Shown here one piece after another: positions 49,088 to 57,639 of a stretch of DNA of 64,000 nt. Both the position numbers and the translations under genes were made by a program. Position 1 is the first letter of the stretch. The number at the start of each line of letters is the position of its first letter. The notes beneath the pieces are model-generated. The model ran no database searches. It was not told where the DNA came from and worked only from the letters and a program-made list of their open reading frames with translations. This DNA comes from Nitrospira moscoviensis (GTDB lineage Bacteria; Nitrospirota; Nitrospiria; Nitrospirales; Nitrospiraceae): contig NZ_CP011801.1 of NCBI RefSeq assembly GCF_001273775.1, positions 1,054,001-1,118,000 on the forward strand, read 5' to 3'.

Positions 49088-51337
49088 ATGTACGACCAGC
49101 CCGAGACGGAGCTCTTGCGCCTGTTGGCGGAGCGCGCCGGCATCGCCTCCGAGTACCACGACATCGCCGGGACACAGCACGTCACCACCGATGAAACACG
49201 CCGGGCGATCCTGGCCGCCATGGGATTTCGCCCCACGGATCGTGCGGCGCTCATCGAAGAGCTGACCGCCTGGGATAACGGTCCCTGGTTGCGGGGCTGT
49301 GATCCTGTCCGCGTGACAACGGTCGGCCGTGATCCCGGCTCCTGGTCATTGTACGTCCCTTGCGAGAGCCCGGACGACCAGCGGGTGCAAGTCCATTGGC
49401 TCATTCACGCGGAGAACGGCGAGAAACGCTACGAGCGGGAGGAAGGGCCGGGACTCGCGATCGGCGACAGCCGCATCATTGACAACCGCCGCTACATCAC
49501 GCTGACGTTCCCGCTCCCGAGCGATCTCCCGATGGGGTATTACGAGGTGAAGGCCTGGGCGCAGGGCGGGCAGGCCGCGGCGGAAGCTTCGTTCCGCCTC
49601 ATCGTCGCGCCGGATCGGTGCCACGTGCCCGACACGATACGGCAGGGTGAGCGGCTGTGGGGCTTCGCGCTGCAGCTCTATTCGCTGCGCAGCGAGCGCA
49701 ACTGGGGCATCGGCGATTTTCGCGATCTGGGCGACGTCGTCGAATGGGCCGGCAAGCTCGGCGCCGGCGTGCTCGGGCTCAATCCGCTGCACGCCCTGAA
49801 AAACGTGAAGCCGTACCACATCAGTCCCTACGCGCCGACCAGCCGGTTGTTTCTGAACGATCTCTACATCGACGTCGAGCAGGTGGCCGAGTGCAAGACT
49901 TCCCCGGAAGTCCAGAAGCGGCTGGCCGATCCGTCGTTCCGCGCCCAGCTCGACGCGGCCCGCGCCAGCGAGCTGGTGGATTACAACGCGGTGGCCTCCG
50001 CGAAACGAGCGGTGCTCGATCTCTGCTATCGCGCCTTTCTCCGCGAGAATTTCGAAGGGACCGAGCCGGACCTTACACCCAAGACGGCGCGCGGCTGGTT
50101 TTTCCACCAGTATGTGCAACAGGAAGGGGAGCCGCTGGCGCAGTACGCCCTGTTTCAGGCCCTGGAGGACGAGCGGCAATTCGTCCAGTCGCGCTCCGTC
50201 GTCTGGGCGGATTGGCCCGAACACTATCGGTCGCCGGCGTCCGACGCGGTCGCGGAGTTCAAGCGCCGGCACATGAAAAGAGTCCGCTTCTTTCAGTATC
50301 TGCAATGGCTCGCGGCCGACCAGATGGCCACCCTCGTCGCCAAGACGCATGAAGCCGGCATGCCGATCGGCTTCTATCATGACCTGGCGCTGGGCAGCGA
50401 CCGGTACGGCGCGGACGGTTGGCGCTTCCAGGACGTCTTGGCGATGAAGGCGGACTGCGGCGCGCCGCCGGACGCCTTCGCGCCCGAGGGGCAAAACTGG
50501 GGCTTGTCGCCGGCCGATCCGGTCCGGCTGCGCGCCGGCGGCTACGAATACGTCATCGAAATCCTGCGCAACAATCTGCGCTACGGCGGCGCGATCCGGA
50601 TCGATCATGTGATGGCGCTCTTCCGGCTCTTCTGGATTCCGCGCGGCCTCCCGGCGTCGAAGGGCACGTATGTCCACTATCCGGCCGAGGATCTGCTCGC
50701 GATTCTGGCGCTGGAAAGCGCGCGGGCCAAGGCCCTCGTCATCGGGGAGGACCTCGGGACGGTGCCCGATTGGGTGCGGGAGCGACTGGCGGCGGCCGGC
50801 GTGCTCTCCTATCGCGTCTTCTATTTCGAGCGCACCGGCTCAGGCGCGCTGAAACCGCCGGGGTCCTACCCGGCGCAATCCTTGGCCGTCGTCACCACGC
50901 ACGATCTGCCGACGCTGGCCGGCTATTGGGAAGGGGCCGACATCGAGACACGGGCCAAGCTGGGCCTCTTCGCCTCGGACCAGGCGCGCATCGCGATGCT
51001 CGCCGAGCGCCGGACGGACAAGGCCCGGATCCTGGCGGCACTCAAGTCGGAAGGCTTGCTGCCCGAGGGCGTGCCGGACGACCCGGCCCATACGCCGGCC
51101 ATGACGACGGAGCTCGCCGACGCGGTGCATCAGTATCTCGCCCGCACGCCCTCGTGGATCGTCCTGGCGAACGTGGAGGACCTGCTCGGCGTACGGGCAC
51201 AAACGAACCTTCCCGGCACGGTGGACGAACATCCGAATTGGTGCCGCAAGCTGCCGGTGTCGCTCAGGGAGCTGATGCGCGATCCGCGATCCGAGCGCCT
51301 GGCCGGGCAGTTGCGCCAGGCCCGTCCGGTTGTGTAA
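49088..51337 (+). CDS. malQ: 4-alpha-glucanotransferase (amylomaltase)
   Basis: 749 residues. An extra N-terminal domain (~1-175) precedes the glycoside hydrolase 77 barrel. Key motifs are WGIGDFRDLGDVVEWAGKLGAGVLGLNPLHAL, SPYAPTSRLFLNDLYIDVEQV, PIGFYHDLALGSDRYGADGW (catalytic Asp), GAPPDAFAPEGQNWGLSP, the RIDHVMALFRLFWIPRG block and GEDLGTVPDWVRERL (acid/base Glu). Transfers alpha-1,4-glucan segments, in glycogen or maltodextrin use. No glycogen gene is adjacent. The spacer after the M48 gene (154 bases) shows nothing recognisable. Confidence 0.95.
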   Translation: MYDQPETELLRLLAERAGIASEYHDIAGTQHVTTDETRRAILAAMGFRPTDRAALIEELTAWDNGPWLRGCDPVRVTTVGRDPGSWSLYVPCESPDDQRVQVHWLIHAENGEKRYEREEGPGLAIGDSRIIDNRRYITLTFPLPSDLPMGYYEVKAWAQGGQAAAEASFRLIVAPDRCHVPDTIRQGERLWGFALQLYSLRSERNWGIGDFRDLGDVVEWAGKLGAGVLGLNPLHALKNVKPYHISPYAPTSRLFLNDLYIDVEQVAECKTSPEVQKRLADPSFRAQLDAARASELVDYNAVASAKRAVLDLCYRAFLRENFEGTEPDLTPKTARGWFFHQYVQQEGEPLAQYALFQALEDERQFVQSRSVVWADWPEHYRSPASDAVAEFKRRHMKRVRFFQYLQWLAADQMATLVAKTHEAGMPIGFYHDLALGSDRYGADGWRFQDVLAMKADCGAPPDAFAPEGQNWGLSPADPVRLRAGGYEYVIEILRNNLRYGGAIRIDHVMALFRLFWIPRGLPASKGTYVHYPAEDLLAILALESARAKALVIGEDLGTVPDWVRERLAAAGVLSYRVFYFERTGSGALKPPGSYPAQSLAVVTTHDLPTLAGYWEGADIETRAKLGLFASDQARIAMLAERRTDKARILAALKSEGLLPEGVPDDPAHTPAMTTELADAVHQYLARTPSWIVLANVEDLLGVRAQTNLPGTVDEHPNWCRKLPVSLRELMRDPRSERLAGQLRQARPVV

Positions 51338-51423
51338 GACAATACGTCCTCGTTCCCCTCTCCCCGCTGTGGTGAGCGACGGGAGGGGGCCGCGGGTGAA
51401 CCGGGTCCAGCAGTCCACCGCCT

Positions 51424-52578
51424 ATGGCGCATCGCAACCGTCTCGTCCTCGCCGTCGCCGCGACCTGCTTTCTGATCATCGTCGTCATCGAAAAATTCGC
51501 GCCGGCGAACGTCGTCGGCGCCTACGGCTACGTGCTGCCGATTCTCCTGGTCGCGATTCTGCGCAACCGCAAGCTGATGTACGCGACGGTGTTAGCCTGC
51601 GTCGTGGCGACCTACGCCGGATTGCTCCAGCCGACGAAGCCGGGCCGGTTCCAGGCCGCCGTCATCAACCGCAGCGTGGTGGTCGGCGTGCTGCTGGTCG
51701 TGGCCTACATCGGCATGAGCTGGGAAGAGCGCAAGGCGCGGGAAGAGGCGGCCCGCGCGGCGCTCGCCCGCCAGACCGAAAATCTGTTGAAGGCCAACGC
51801 GCAATTGGTCGACATCAAAGATCAATTGAACCGCTCCGAACGGCTGGCGGCCGTGGGGCAGCTCGTGGCGTCGGTCGCGCATGAAGTCGGGACGCCGCTC
51901 CATTCCATCGCCTGGCACGTGCAGGCCTTGAGCGAAGAGCCGAGCGTGACGCCCGACATGAAGAAACGCATCGCGGTCATCGACGGGCAGTTGAACCGCG
52001 TCGTGCGCATCATTCAGGATCTCCTGTCCTCGACCCGCCAGCGAAAACCCGATCCGACCTGGCTGCCGGTGGATCGCGTCGTGAGTCCAGCCGCGGCGCT
52101 GCTCGAACCGGCCTATCACGCCAAGGGCGTGGCGTTGCGCGTCGAGATCGACTCCGATGTGCCGATGGTCTGGGCCGACGCCGAAAAGATCCATCAAGTC
52201 CTCGTCAATCTGTTGACCAATGCCTTGGCGGCGACGCCGGAAGGCGGCGAGGCGGTGATTCACGTCGCCGCCAGGCCGGCCACGCAGGATGAAGCGGAGC
52301 TCGGCAAGCGGTCGGCCGGCGCGCCGCCGGCCACGATGGTCACGGTCGCCGTCCGCGACACGGGGTGCGGGATGCCGGCGGAAGATCTGCGCAAGGCCTT
52401 CACCCCGTTTTTCACGACCAAGGCGGTGGGCACCGGGACGGGGCTGGGGCTCTTCCTGAGCCGCGAAACCGTGCAGGCGCACGGCGGCCACCTGTCGATC
52501 GAAAGCGAAGTGGGAAAAGGCACGACGGTGACACTGTCGCTGCCCGGGCTCGCCGCCAGTGCGAGCGCCGTCGCATAG
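51424..52578 (+). CDS. Membrane-anchored sensor histidine kinase
   Basis: 384 residues with three or four N-terminal membrane helices (LVLAVAATCFLIIVVIEKF, VVGAYGYVLPILLVAILRN, LMYATVLACVVATYAGLL, SVVVGVLLVVAYIGM), little periplasmic domain, and a short coiled coil. His153 lies in VAHEVGTPLHSI, the HisKA motif. The ATPase has LVNLLTNALAATP, DTGCGMPAEDLRKAFTPFFTT and GTGLGLFLSRETVQAHGG. Probably senses a membrane-associated signal and phosphorylates the sigma-54 regulator encoded 8 bases downstream. Similar to NtrB/ZraS-type kinases. Upstream spacer has a G-rich hairpin (51353-51391). Confidence 0.92.
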   Translation: MAHRNRLVLAVAATCFLIIVVIEKFAPANVVGAYGYVLPILLVAILRNRKLMYATVLACVVATYAGLLQPTKPGRFQAAVINRSVVVGVLLVVAYIGMSWEERKAREEAARAALARQTENLLKANAQLVDIKDQLNRSERLAAVGQLVASVAHEVGTPLHSIAWHVQALSEEPSVTPDMKKRIAVIDGQLNRVVRIIQDLLSSTRQRKPDPTWLPVDRVVSPAAALLEPAYHAKGVALRVEIDSDVPMVWADAEKIHQVLVNLLTNALAATPEGGEAVIHVAARPATQDEAELGKRSAGAPPATMVTVAVRDTGCGMPAEDLRKAFTPFFTTKAVGTGTGLGLFLSRETVQAHGGHLSIESEVGKGTTVTLSLPGLAASASAVA

Positions 52579-52586
52579 GAGCGTCT

Positions 52587-53990
52587 ATGCAGCAGGCCAA
52601 AATTCTGGTCGTAGATGACGACGCCGTCGCGCGCGAGTTGCTCGCCGAGGCGTTGAAAAAAGAAGGCTATGATGTCGAAGCCTTCTCCAACGGAGCGGAC
52701 GCGATCGAGCGCGGCAAGCAGCAGCGTGTGGATCTCGTGCTCACCGACATCCGCATGGGCACGGTGGACGGGCTCACGGTGCTGCGGGAGTTCAAGCGGT
52801 TCAGCCCCGACACGTCCATCGTCCTGTTGACGGCTTTCGGGTCGCTCGAAGGGGCGATCGAGGCCATCAAGCAGGGTGCCTACGACTATCTTGCCAAGCC
52901 GTTCAAGAAAGAAGAAATCAAGCTGGTGGTGCAGCGCAGCCTGGACCATTGCCGCCTCGTCCGCGAGAACGCCCGCTTCCGCGAGGAACTGAAGACGAAG
53001 GACGAGTGGTCGCCGTTGGTCGGCAGCAGCCCCGCGATGCTGGAGGTGTACAAGCTGGTGGCGCGGGTCTCCGAAAGCAAGAGCACCGTGCTGTTGCAAG
53101 GCGAAAGCGGCACCGGCAAAGAGCTGATCGCCCGTGCCATCCATGCGAACGGCCCGCGGCGCGACAAACCCTTCGTGCCCGTCAACTGCGGCGCCTTGCC
53201 GGACACGCTGCTGGAGTCGGAAATGTTTGGCTATGAGAAAGGCGCCTTTACCGGCGCGATCGGCACCAAGACGGGCTTGTTCGAGGCGGCGAACGGCGGG
53301 ACGTTGTTCTTGGATGAAATCGGCGAATTGGGGCCGGCCTTGCAAGTGAAGCTCCTGCGAGTGATGCAGGACCAGGAGGTCCGGCGGGTCGGCGGCACCG
53401 GCTCGGTGAAGGTCGACGTGCGGATTATCGCGGCGACGAATCGCGACCTGGAGCAACTCGTCAAGGACGGCAAGTTCCGCGACGATCTCTATTACCGGCT
53501 CAACGTCGTGCGGATCACGTTGCCGTCGCTCGCGGAGCGCAAAGAAGACATTCCGATGCTCGCGCATCACTTTTTGCAGAAGTGCGCGGCCGGGTCCCCC
53601 GGCATGGTCCGCGGACTGCTGCCGGAAACCATGGCGCTCTTGAAGCAGTACCGCTGGCCGGGCAACGTGCGCGAGCTCGAAAATGCCATTGAACGGGCGG
53701 TGTCATTGAGCCATGGACCGCTGCTGACACCGGACGATCTGCCCGAGGCGATCCGCCACAGCGCGGCAGCCAACGGCGAGTCGAAGGCCGGGAAGACCGA
53801 GGACAGCGAGGTCTGTCTCACGCTGGAGGAAGTGGAAAAGCGCCACCTGATTCGCGTGCTGAGAGAGACCAAAGGCAACAAGGTGAAGGCGGCGAAGATC
53901 CTCGGCATCGACCGGCGGACCTTGTACCGCATGGCCGAGCGGTTCGGGTTGGATCTCGGGGATGATGCCGAGGGGACGGAGAAAGAGTAG
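52587..53990 (+). CDS. NtrC-type sigma-54-dependent response regulator
   Basis: 467 residues from ATG 52587 (AGGAGCGTCT upstream). Receiver with Asp54 (LVLTDIRMGTVDG) and KPFKKEE. The AAA+ domain has Walker A GESGTGKELIARAIH, the sigma-54 contact GAFTGA (EKGAFTGAIGTK), Walker B GGTLFLDEIGEL and the sensor region YYRLNVVRITLPSLAERKEDIP. The C-terminal Fis-type helix-turn-helix is GNKVKAAKILGIDRRTLYRM. It should activate sigma-54 promoters on phosphorylation by the adjacent kinase. Target genes are unknown. The pair forms one operon. Confidence 0.96.
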   Translation: MQQAKILVVDDDAVARELLAEALKKEGYDVEAFSNGADAIERGKQQRVDLVLTDIRMGTVDGLTVLREFKRFSPDTSIVLLTAFGSLEGAIEAIKQGAYDYLAKPFKKEEIKLVVQRSLDHCRLVRENARFREELKTKDEWSPLVGSSPAMLEVYKLVARVSESKSTVLLQGESGTGKELIARAIHANGPRRDKPFVPVNCGALPDTLLESEMFGYEKGAFTGAIGTKTGLFEAANGGTLFLDEIGELGPALQVKLLRVMQDQEVRRVGGTGSVKVDVRIIAATNRDLEQLVKDGKFRDDLYYRLNVVRITLPSLAERKEDIPMLAHHFLQKCAAGSPGMVRGLLPETMALLKQYRWPGNVRELENAIERAVSLSHGPLLTPDDLPEAIRHSAAANGESKAGKTEDSEVCLTLEEVEKRHLIRVLRETKGNKVKAAKILGIDRRTLYRMAERFGLDLGDDAEGTEKE

Positions 53991-54050
53991 GGCGAGTCTG
54001 CTGAGGATGAGTCGGAAATCCGTTCACCCCGAATGGGAGGTGAGCAACAG

Positions 54051-54488
54051 CTACAAGATGTTCAGCGCGTTCTTGATGAGACGGAGCTGGTTGTCGGCGC
54101 TCTGGGGGAGGGCGCTCTGCTGGTCCTTCCAGCTCATGAAGATCCCGTCTTTACCTTGCGTCAGCACATGGAGACGGACTCTGGTGCTCTGGTCGGTGGA
54201 GGGAGTGACCATCCCTTCGACGCGGCTCTTGATCGTGCCGAACCGCCAGAGGTAGAGCCAATCCCACGGCCCACGGGTTTCTTCGCGGTACCCGGTGTGG
54301 ACCGTCTGCTCGTCCTTCCATTCCACGTCGTACCCACCCTCCGTCAGCACCTGCGTCACGGCCGTTCTCACTTGCTCGGCCGGCGCCGGCAGCGTCACGT
54401 CGATCATATCGGCTTCATAGGGATGCGGTGTGCTGCTGCAGCCGAACAAGAGGGCGACGGTCAGGACGGCGGCCGGGCGCATGATCAT
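54051..54488 (-). CDS. Predicted lipoprotein (DUF-like, 145 aa)
   Basis: Start at ATG 54488, where the preceding gene's stop overlaps (ATGA); a second ATG two codons on is also possible. Lipobox VLTVALLFGC. Mature part SSTPHPYEADMIDVTLPAPAEQVRTAVTQVLTEGGYDVEWKDEQTVHTGYREETRGPWDWLYLWRFGTIKSRVEGMVTPS reads like a small alpha/beta periplasmic domain with a START- or polyketide-cyclase-like feel, but I assign no family. Translationally coupled to the Lrp/AsnC-type gene. Confidence 0.72.
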   Translation of the reverse strand: MIMRPAAVLTVALLFGCSSTPHPYEADMIDVTLPAPAEQVRTAVTQVLTEGGYDVEWKDEQTVHTGYREETRGPWDWLYLWRFGTIKSRVEGMVTPSTDQSTRVRLHVLTQGKDGIFMSWKDQQSALPQSADNQLRLIKNALNIL

Positions 54489-54739
54489 TTCGCGTTCACT
54501 TCTTTGAGCCGGTACACCAGGTGCGTATCCGTTTGCGTCACGCCTTCGATGGCGTGGATGCGGCTCAACACCAATTGTGTCAGCGCGTCCTGATCCGCCA
54601 CTTCGACGACGGCGATGATGTCGGGTTTGCCCCAACAGGGATCGATGGTTTTGATCTCTTTGATCTGGCTCAAGGCGCGCGCCACCGACGACGTTTGCCC
54701 CGGCTGCACGTTGATCAAGACATAGGCTCGGTCGGACAT
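54485..54739 (-). CDS. Lrp/AsnC ligand-binding-domain protein
   Basis: 84 residues from ATG 54739, chosen because CCGGAGAACG precedes it; a longer frame up to 54902 has no Shine-Dalgarno and encodes low-complexity sequence. YVLINVQPGQTSSVARALSQIKEIKTIDPCWGKPDIIAVVEVADQDALTQLVLSRIHAIEGVTQTDTHLVYR is the RAM (amino-acid-binding) domain of Lrp/AsnC regulators without a DNA-binding helix. Such stand-alone RAM proteins oligomerise and bind small molecules. It overlaps the following lipoprotein gene by 4 bases. Function is unknown. Confidence 0.85.
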   Translation of the reverse strand: MSDRAYVLINVQPGQTSSVARALSQIKEIKTIDPCWGKPDIIAVVEVADQDALTQLVLSRIHAIEGVTQTDTHLVYRLKEVNAK

Positions 54740-54903
54740 CAGACGTTCTCCGGAGGTCGGCGCGTGAATCGTATAGGGAATCGCCGCGGGAGCGGGTTGA
54801 GGCTCACCGTAGCGAAGTCGCCGCGGTCCTGTCAACAGCGGACCGGAACCGGAAGGAACGGAGGCGGACGGGGGAACGGGATTCAGTTTCGGTTTGGCCA
54901 TGG

Positions 54904-56094
54904 TTATTTGGGCGCGACGAGCACTTCGATCATGTAGCGGTCGCTGACGCTGGTGAGGTCCGTTTCCAGCCGCTTCGGACTTCCGATGCGGCCTTCCGGA
55001 TCGTAAATAAAGCAAAAGAGCGTGGTGCACCGTTCGCGGGCGCCGTAGTGCGCCGAGTCCGCCGCCACCTGATCGACCAGCTCCTTCATCGTGAGTCCCG
55101 GCCTGGTTTTTTTCGCCACCACCGCGATCTGATCGCGGTGCAGCAGGAAGGCGGTCCGCGGGGCGCCGTCCGTATAGGGCGGAATCCATTCGTCGAAGCC
55201 CACTTCGTCAAACTCCACCCGGAGCAGCGCGCACAACAGGTCTTGTAGATCGTAGTCGTCCTCCACTTCCAGCGTGGTGCGGTAATCCTTCCGCAGTCGG
55301 AGTTGGCGCGTGACCGCGTGGAACCGCAAGCACACCTTGCGGATCAGTTCCAGCGAGTCCTCCTTATATAAGGGGTCGGCGACGCGCGATTCCGACGAGG
55401 CCGGCGGCGAGGGGGTGGCCGGAGTAATCGGTGCTGCGGGCGGCTCCGCCGGCTTTTCCAAAGAGGGGGGCGCTGGATGGGCGGCTGAAGGCTGCGGCTC
55501 GGAGGGGGGAGCATCCGGCTGAGGGAGAGAGACAGGATGAACCGATGGGCCGGCTGCGGCGGTCGGCTGCGCCATGGCCGGCGTCGGGACCGGCGGCGGA
55601 CCGCTGGGTGCCACGGGCGGTGAGGATGGTATCGCCTGCACAGGAGAGGGAGCCGGCGAAGCTGTGGCTGGTGTGGGCTGAGTCTGAGCGTGGACAACCG
55701 CCGGTGTCGGCGGCGGCTGCGGCGTAGCGGCGGGCGGGTCCGGCGCCGCCGGCTTGAGTCCTTGAAGCTCCAGCTTCTTGTCTTCCAGATTCTGAATCAG
55801 CTCCTTGATGACGGTGATGCTCTGCGCGGTTTCGGCTTTGTTCGATATGCGCAGCTTGTGGTTGCGGTAGGTCTGAAATTCCGGAGACCGCTCGCCGAAA
55901 ATCCGGCGGACGCATTCCCGCAACTGCAATTCAGCCTTGGCCCGGGCCGCATCGCGATAAGGAAAGCCTTCCCGGCTGAAATCTTCAATCGAGGCGAGGA
56001 GGTCCTGAAACTGTTCGATGCCTCGGCCGATCTCGTCGATTTGGACGGCCTTGGATCGGGAGCGGGCGTTGTCGGAGGCGCGTGCGCGTGCCAT
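54904..56094 (-). CDS. PD-(D/E)XK-fold protein with long Pro-rich linker, apparently non-catalytic
   Basis: 396 residues. The N-terminal ~110 residues are helical (FPYRDAARAKAELQLRECVRRIFGERSPEFQTYRNHKLRI), typical of a restriction-like family. A Pro/Ala/Ser linker spans ~115-235. The C-terminal domain (DYDLQDLLCALLRVEFDEVGFDEW, FLLHRDQIAVVAKKTRPGLTMKELVDQVAADSAHYGARERCTTLFCFIYDPEGRIGSPKRLETDLT) matches the DpnII-MboI-type PD-(D/E)XK group. In active relatives I recall the form RxDFLL..IVIEVKKTR; here the Asp reads Ala and the Glu reads Val, so catalysis is probably lost. It lies upstream of the Lrp/AsnC gene. Confidence 0.7.
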   Translation of the reverse strand: MARARASDNARSRSKAVQIDEIGRGIEQFQDLLASIEDFSREGFPYRDAARAKAELQLRECVRRIFGERSPEFQTYRNHKLRISNKAETAQSITVIKELIQNLEDKKLELQGLKPAAPDPPAATPQPPPTPAVVHAQTQPTPATASPAPSPVQAIPSSPPVAPSGPPPVPTPAMAQPTAAAGPSVHPVSLPQPDAPPSEPQPSAAHPAPPSLEKPAEPPAAPITPATPSPPASSESRVADPLYKEDSLELIRKVCLRFHAVTRQLRLRKDYRTTLEVEDDYDLQDLLCALLRVEFDEVGFDEWIPPYTDGAPRTAFLLHRDQIAVVAKKTRPGLTMKELVDQVAADSAHYGARERCTTLFCFIYDPEGRIGSPKRLETDLTSVSDRYMIEVLVAPK

Positions 56095-56256
56095 GGCGAA
56101 TGGAGAAAAGTCTAGCCCAGGGTCTGCAACCTGGCAAGAAAACGCACCATTTCGACGTGCGAGTCGCGAAGCCGGTCAATTGAACCACGGCCGTCTTTGG
56201 GCGCGAAGCGCACGAACAGCCTTGAGCTGTAGGACACGCACAGGGATGGAAGCCGG

Positions 56257-56640
56257 TCAATCCTGATTGGTGGGGAGCGGAAACAGCACCTGCAAAATGG
56301 AGAGAAATTGCTGTGGGTCGATCGGCGTCGCCAACAGGTGGTGCGCGCGGAGCGATTCGGCCTTGAGCAGCGTGGTCAATCCGTCCCCCTTGTCCAGGGC
56401 GGCGAGCGCGAGGATCTTCGTGTCCGGCGTCCGGAGCAGCGCGCGTTGCACGCGAGGCGCCGTGTCCTCGGAGACCGCCGCGAGCGAGATGATGGCGAGT
56501 TCCACGCGCTCCCGAGTCAGGCGATCGAGGAAGTCGTCGAGATCGTCGGCTTCGATCAGCCGATGCTCTGTCTCCGGCATGGCGCGCCGGATGGCGTCAC
56601 GGTCGGCCGGATCGTCATCCAAAAGGAGAGTCGTCCACAT
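56257..56640 (-). CDS. Degenerate receiver-domain protein
   Basis: 127 residues. The fold follows a response regulator receiver (TLLLDDDPADRDAIRRAMPETEHRLIEADDLDDFLDRL, ILALAALDKGDGLTTLLKAESLRAHHLLATPI), and the N-terminal acidic triplet DDD is present. The phospho-acceptor Asp is missing, with the strand reading VELAIISLAAVSED, and the conserved Lys is not found in LLATPID. It probably works by phosphorylation-independent protein contacts. It stands alone with the palindrome at 56681 upstream. Confidence 0.75.
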   Translation of the reverse strand: MWTTLLLDDDPADRDAIRRAMPETEHRLIEADDLDDFLDRLTRERVELAIISLAAVSEDTAPRVQRALLRTPDTKILALAALDKGDGLTTLLKAESLRAHHLLATPIDPQQFLSILQVLFPLPTNQD

Positions 56641-56949
56641 GATGGCTGCGCTATTTCTAGCACGGCGGCTCCGGCGAAGAACCTGGCCGTTCCGCCAGGG
56701 ACAAAACGGACTAAGGCCACTAGGAATCCTGGGTGTTGAAAAACCGGACTATTGTTCGGCGATTCGGCTACCACTCTGACGAGTGGCGAGAAGACGAAGC
56801 CCGTGGAAAGAAGAGGAGAGGGCACAGCCACGCCTATAGCTGGCCGTGTGCCAAGACGGGACACCCACAGAAAGAAACACTGGAGGTATTTATCCGCGCC
56901 ACAATGTCGATAATCCGATGAAGAGCGCGCGGCACGAGCGAGCTTGGTT
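56641..56949. other. 309-base intergenic region with dyad copy 2
   Basis: No gene is visible. It contains CCTGGC-N6-GCCAGG (56682-56699), matching copy 1 at 25413-25432 at 19 of 20 positions, 42 bases upstream of the degenerate receiver gene. Confidence 0.6.
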
Positions 56950-57026
56950 TGGTGCCCCCGACACGAATTGAACGTGCGACCCGCGGTTTAGGAAACCGCT
57001 GCTCTATCCAACTGAGCTACGGGGGC
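56950..57026 (-). tRNA. tRNA-Arg (anticodon CCT)
   Basis: On the minus strand the acceptor GCCCCCG pairs with CGGGGGC; the D arm is GCTC/GAGC; the anticodon stem GCGGT/ACCGC encloses TTCCTAA, giving anticodon CCT (reads AGG, arginine); T loop TTCAATT. CCA encoded at 56952-56950. 77 bases. Confidence 0.95.
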
Positions 57027-57142
57027 GTGACGATGAATGTAACTTACTGGATTGGGGTTGTCTACTGACCTGGAAGCTAGGGATTCCCCCCGTATGTTGC
57101 CTCCCTGCCGAGTCGCTATCGTACTAGGCAAGGGGGGAGGCC

Positions 57143-57634
57143 ATGCGTACCGAGAGCCGGTTCACCATATTCCTGTCCCTCATTGCCCTGCCCTGGTGTT
57201 CCTACGCTGCTCCTTATCCCTTGGGCGATCCGGAGAGACTCATTGAAGAAAAATGCGACGCTGACTGGGGGCACAATCCTCGTATGCGCGCCGCCTGCAT
57301 CGAGCAGCAGGAGAAGATCCTTGAGAAGTCGCGGGTCACGGCCCTCGATCCGCGCCTCAAGACCGAGGATCTGTCACTGATGCGCGAAACGTGTGCCAAA
57401 GAATGGCCTGACGATATACGCAAGCGGGTGCAATGCGAAGAGCACCAGATACGCTGGTTCCAAAAGCTCCAGGCGCCACCCCCCAAGGACATCACGCTGC
57501 TGGACTATTCCATCGCCATGGCGAATTGCGCGAAGGAATGGCCGGATGATTTTCGACTGCGAGCCCGCTGCGTAGAAAACGAGTTTGCGACGCGACGGAC
57601 AGGCCAGGGGTTTGAGCTGCTGAACGAACGATAA
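57143..57634 (+). CDS. Exported protein with three Cys-Trp repeats
   Basis: 163 residues with a signal peptide (FTIFLSLIALPWCSYA). The mature part holds three copies of a ~30-residue motif: C-x2-(D/E)-W-x3-(N/D)-x-R-x2-(A/V)-x-C-x-E, seen as KCDADWGHNPRMRAACIEQ, TCAKEWPDDIRKRVQCEEH and NCAKEWPDDFRLRARCVEN. Six Cys could form three intra-repeat disulfides. No family name is recognised; the spacing suggests a helical hairpin fold. It is a single gene between tRNA-Arg and the convergent DUF4340 gene. Confidence 0.75.
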   Translation: MRTESRFTIFLSLIALPWCSYAAPYPLGDPERLIEEKCDADWGHNPRMRAACIEQQEKILEKSRVTALDPRLKTEDLSLMRETCAKEWPDDIRKRVQCEEHQIRWFQKLQAPPPKDITLLDYSIAMANCAKEWPDDFRLRARCVENEFATRRTGQGFELLNER

Positions 57635-57639
57635 ATCCG

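Noticed and set aside
54740..54902. A 54-codon N-terminal extension of the Lrp/AsnC-type protein.
   Set aside because: No Shine-Dalgarno, low-complexity sequence, and a good Shine-Dalgarno precedes the ATG at 54739 where the domain starts.
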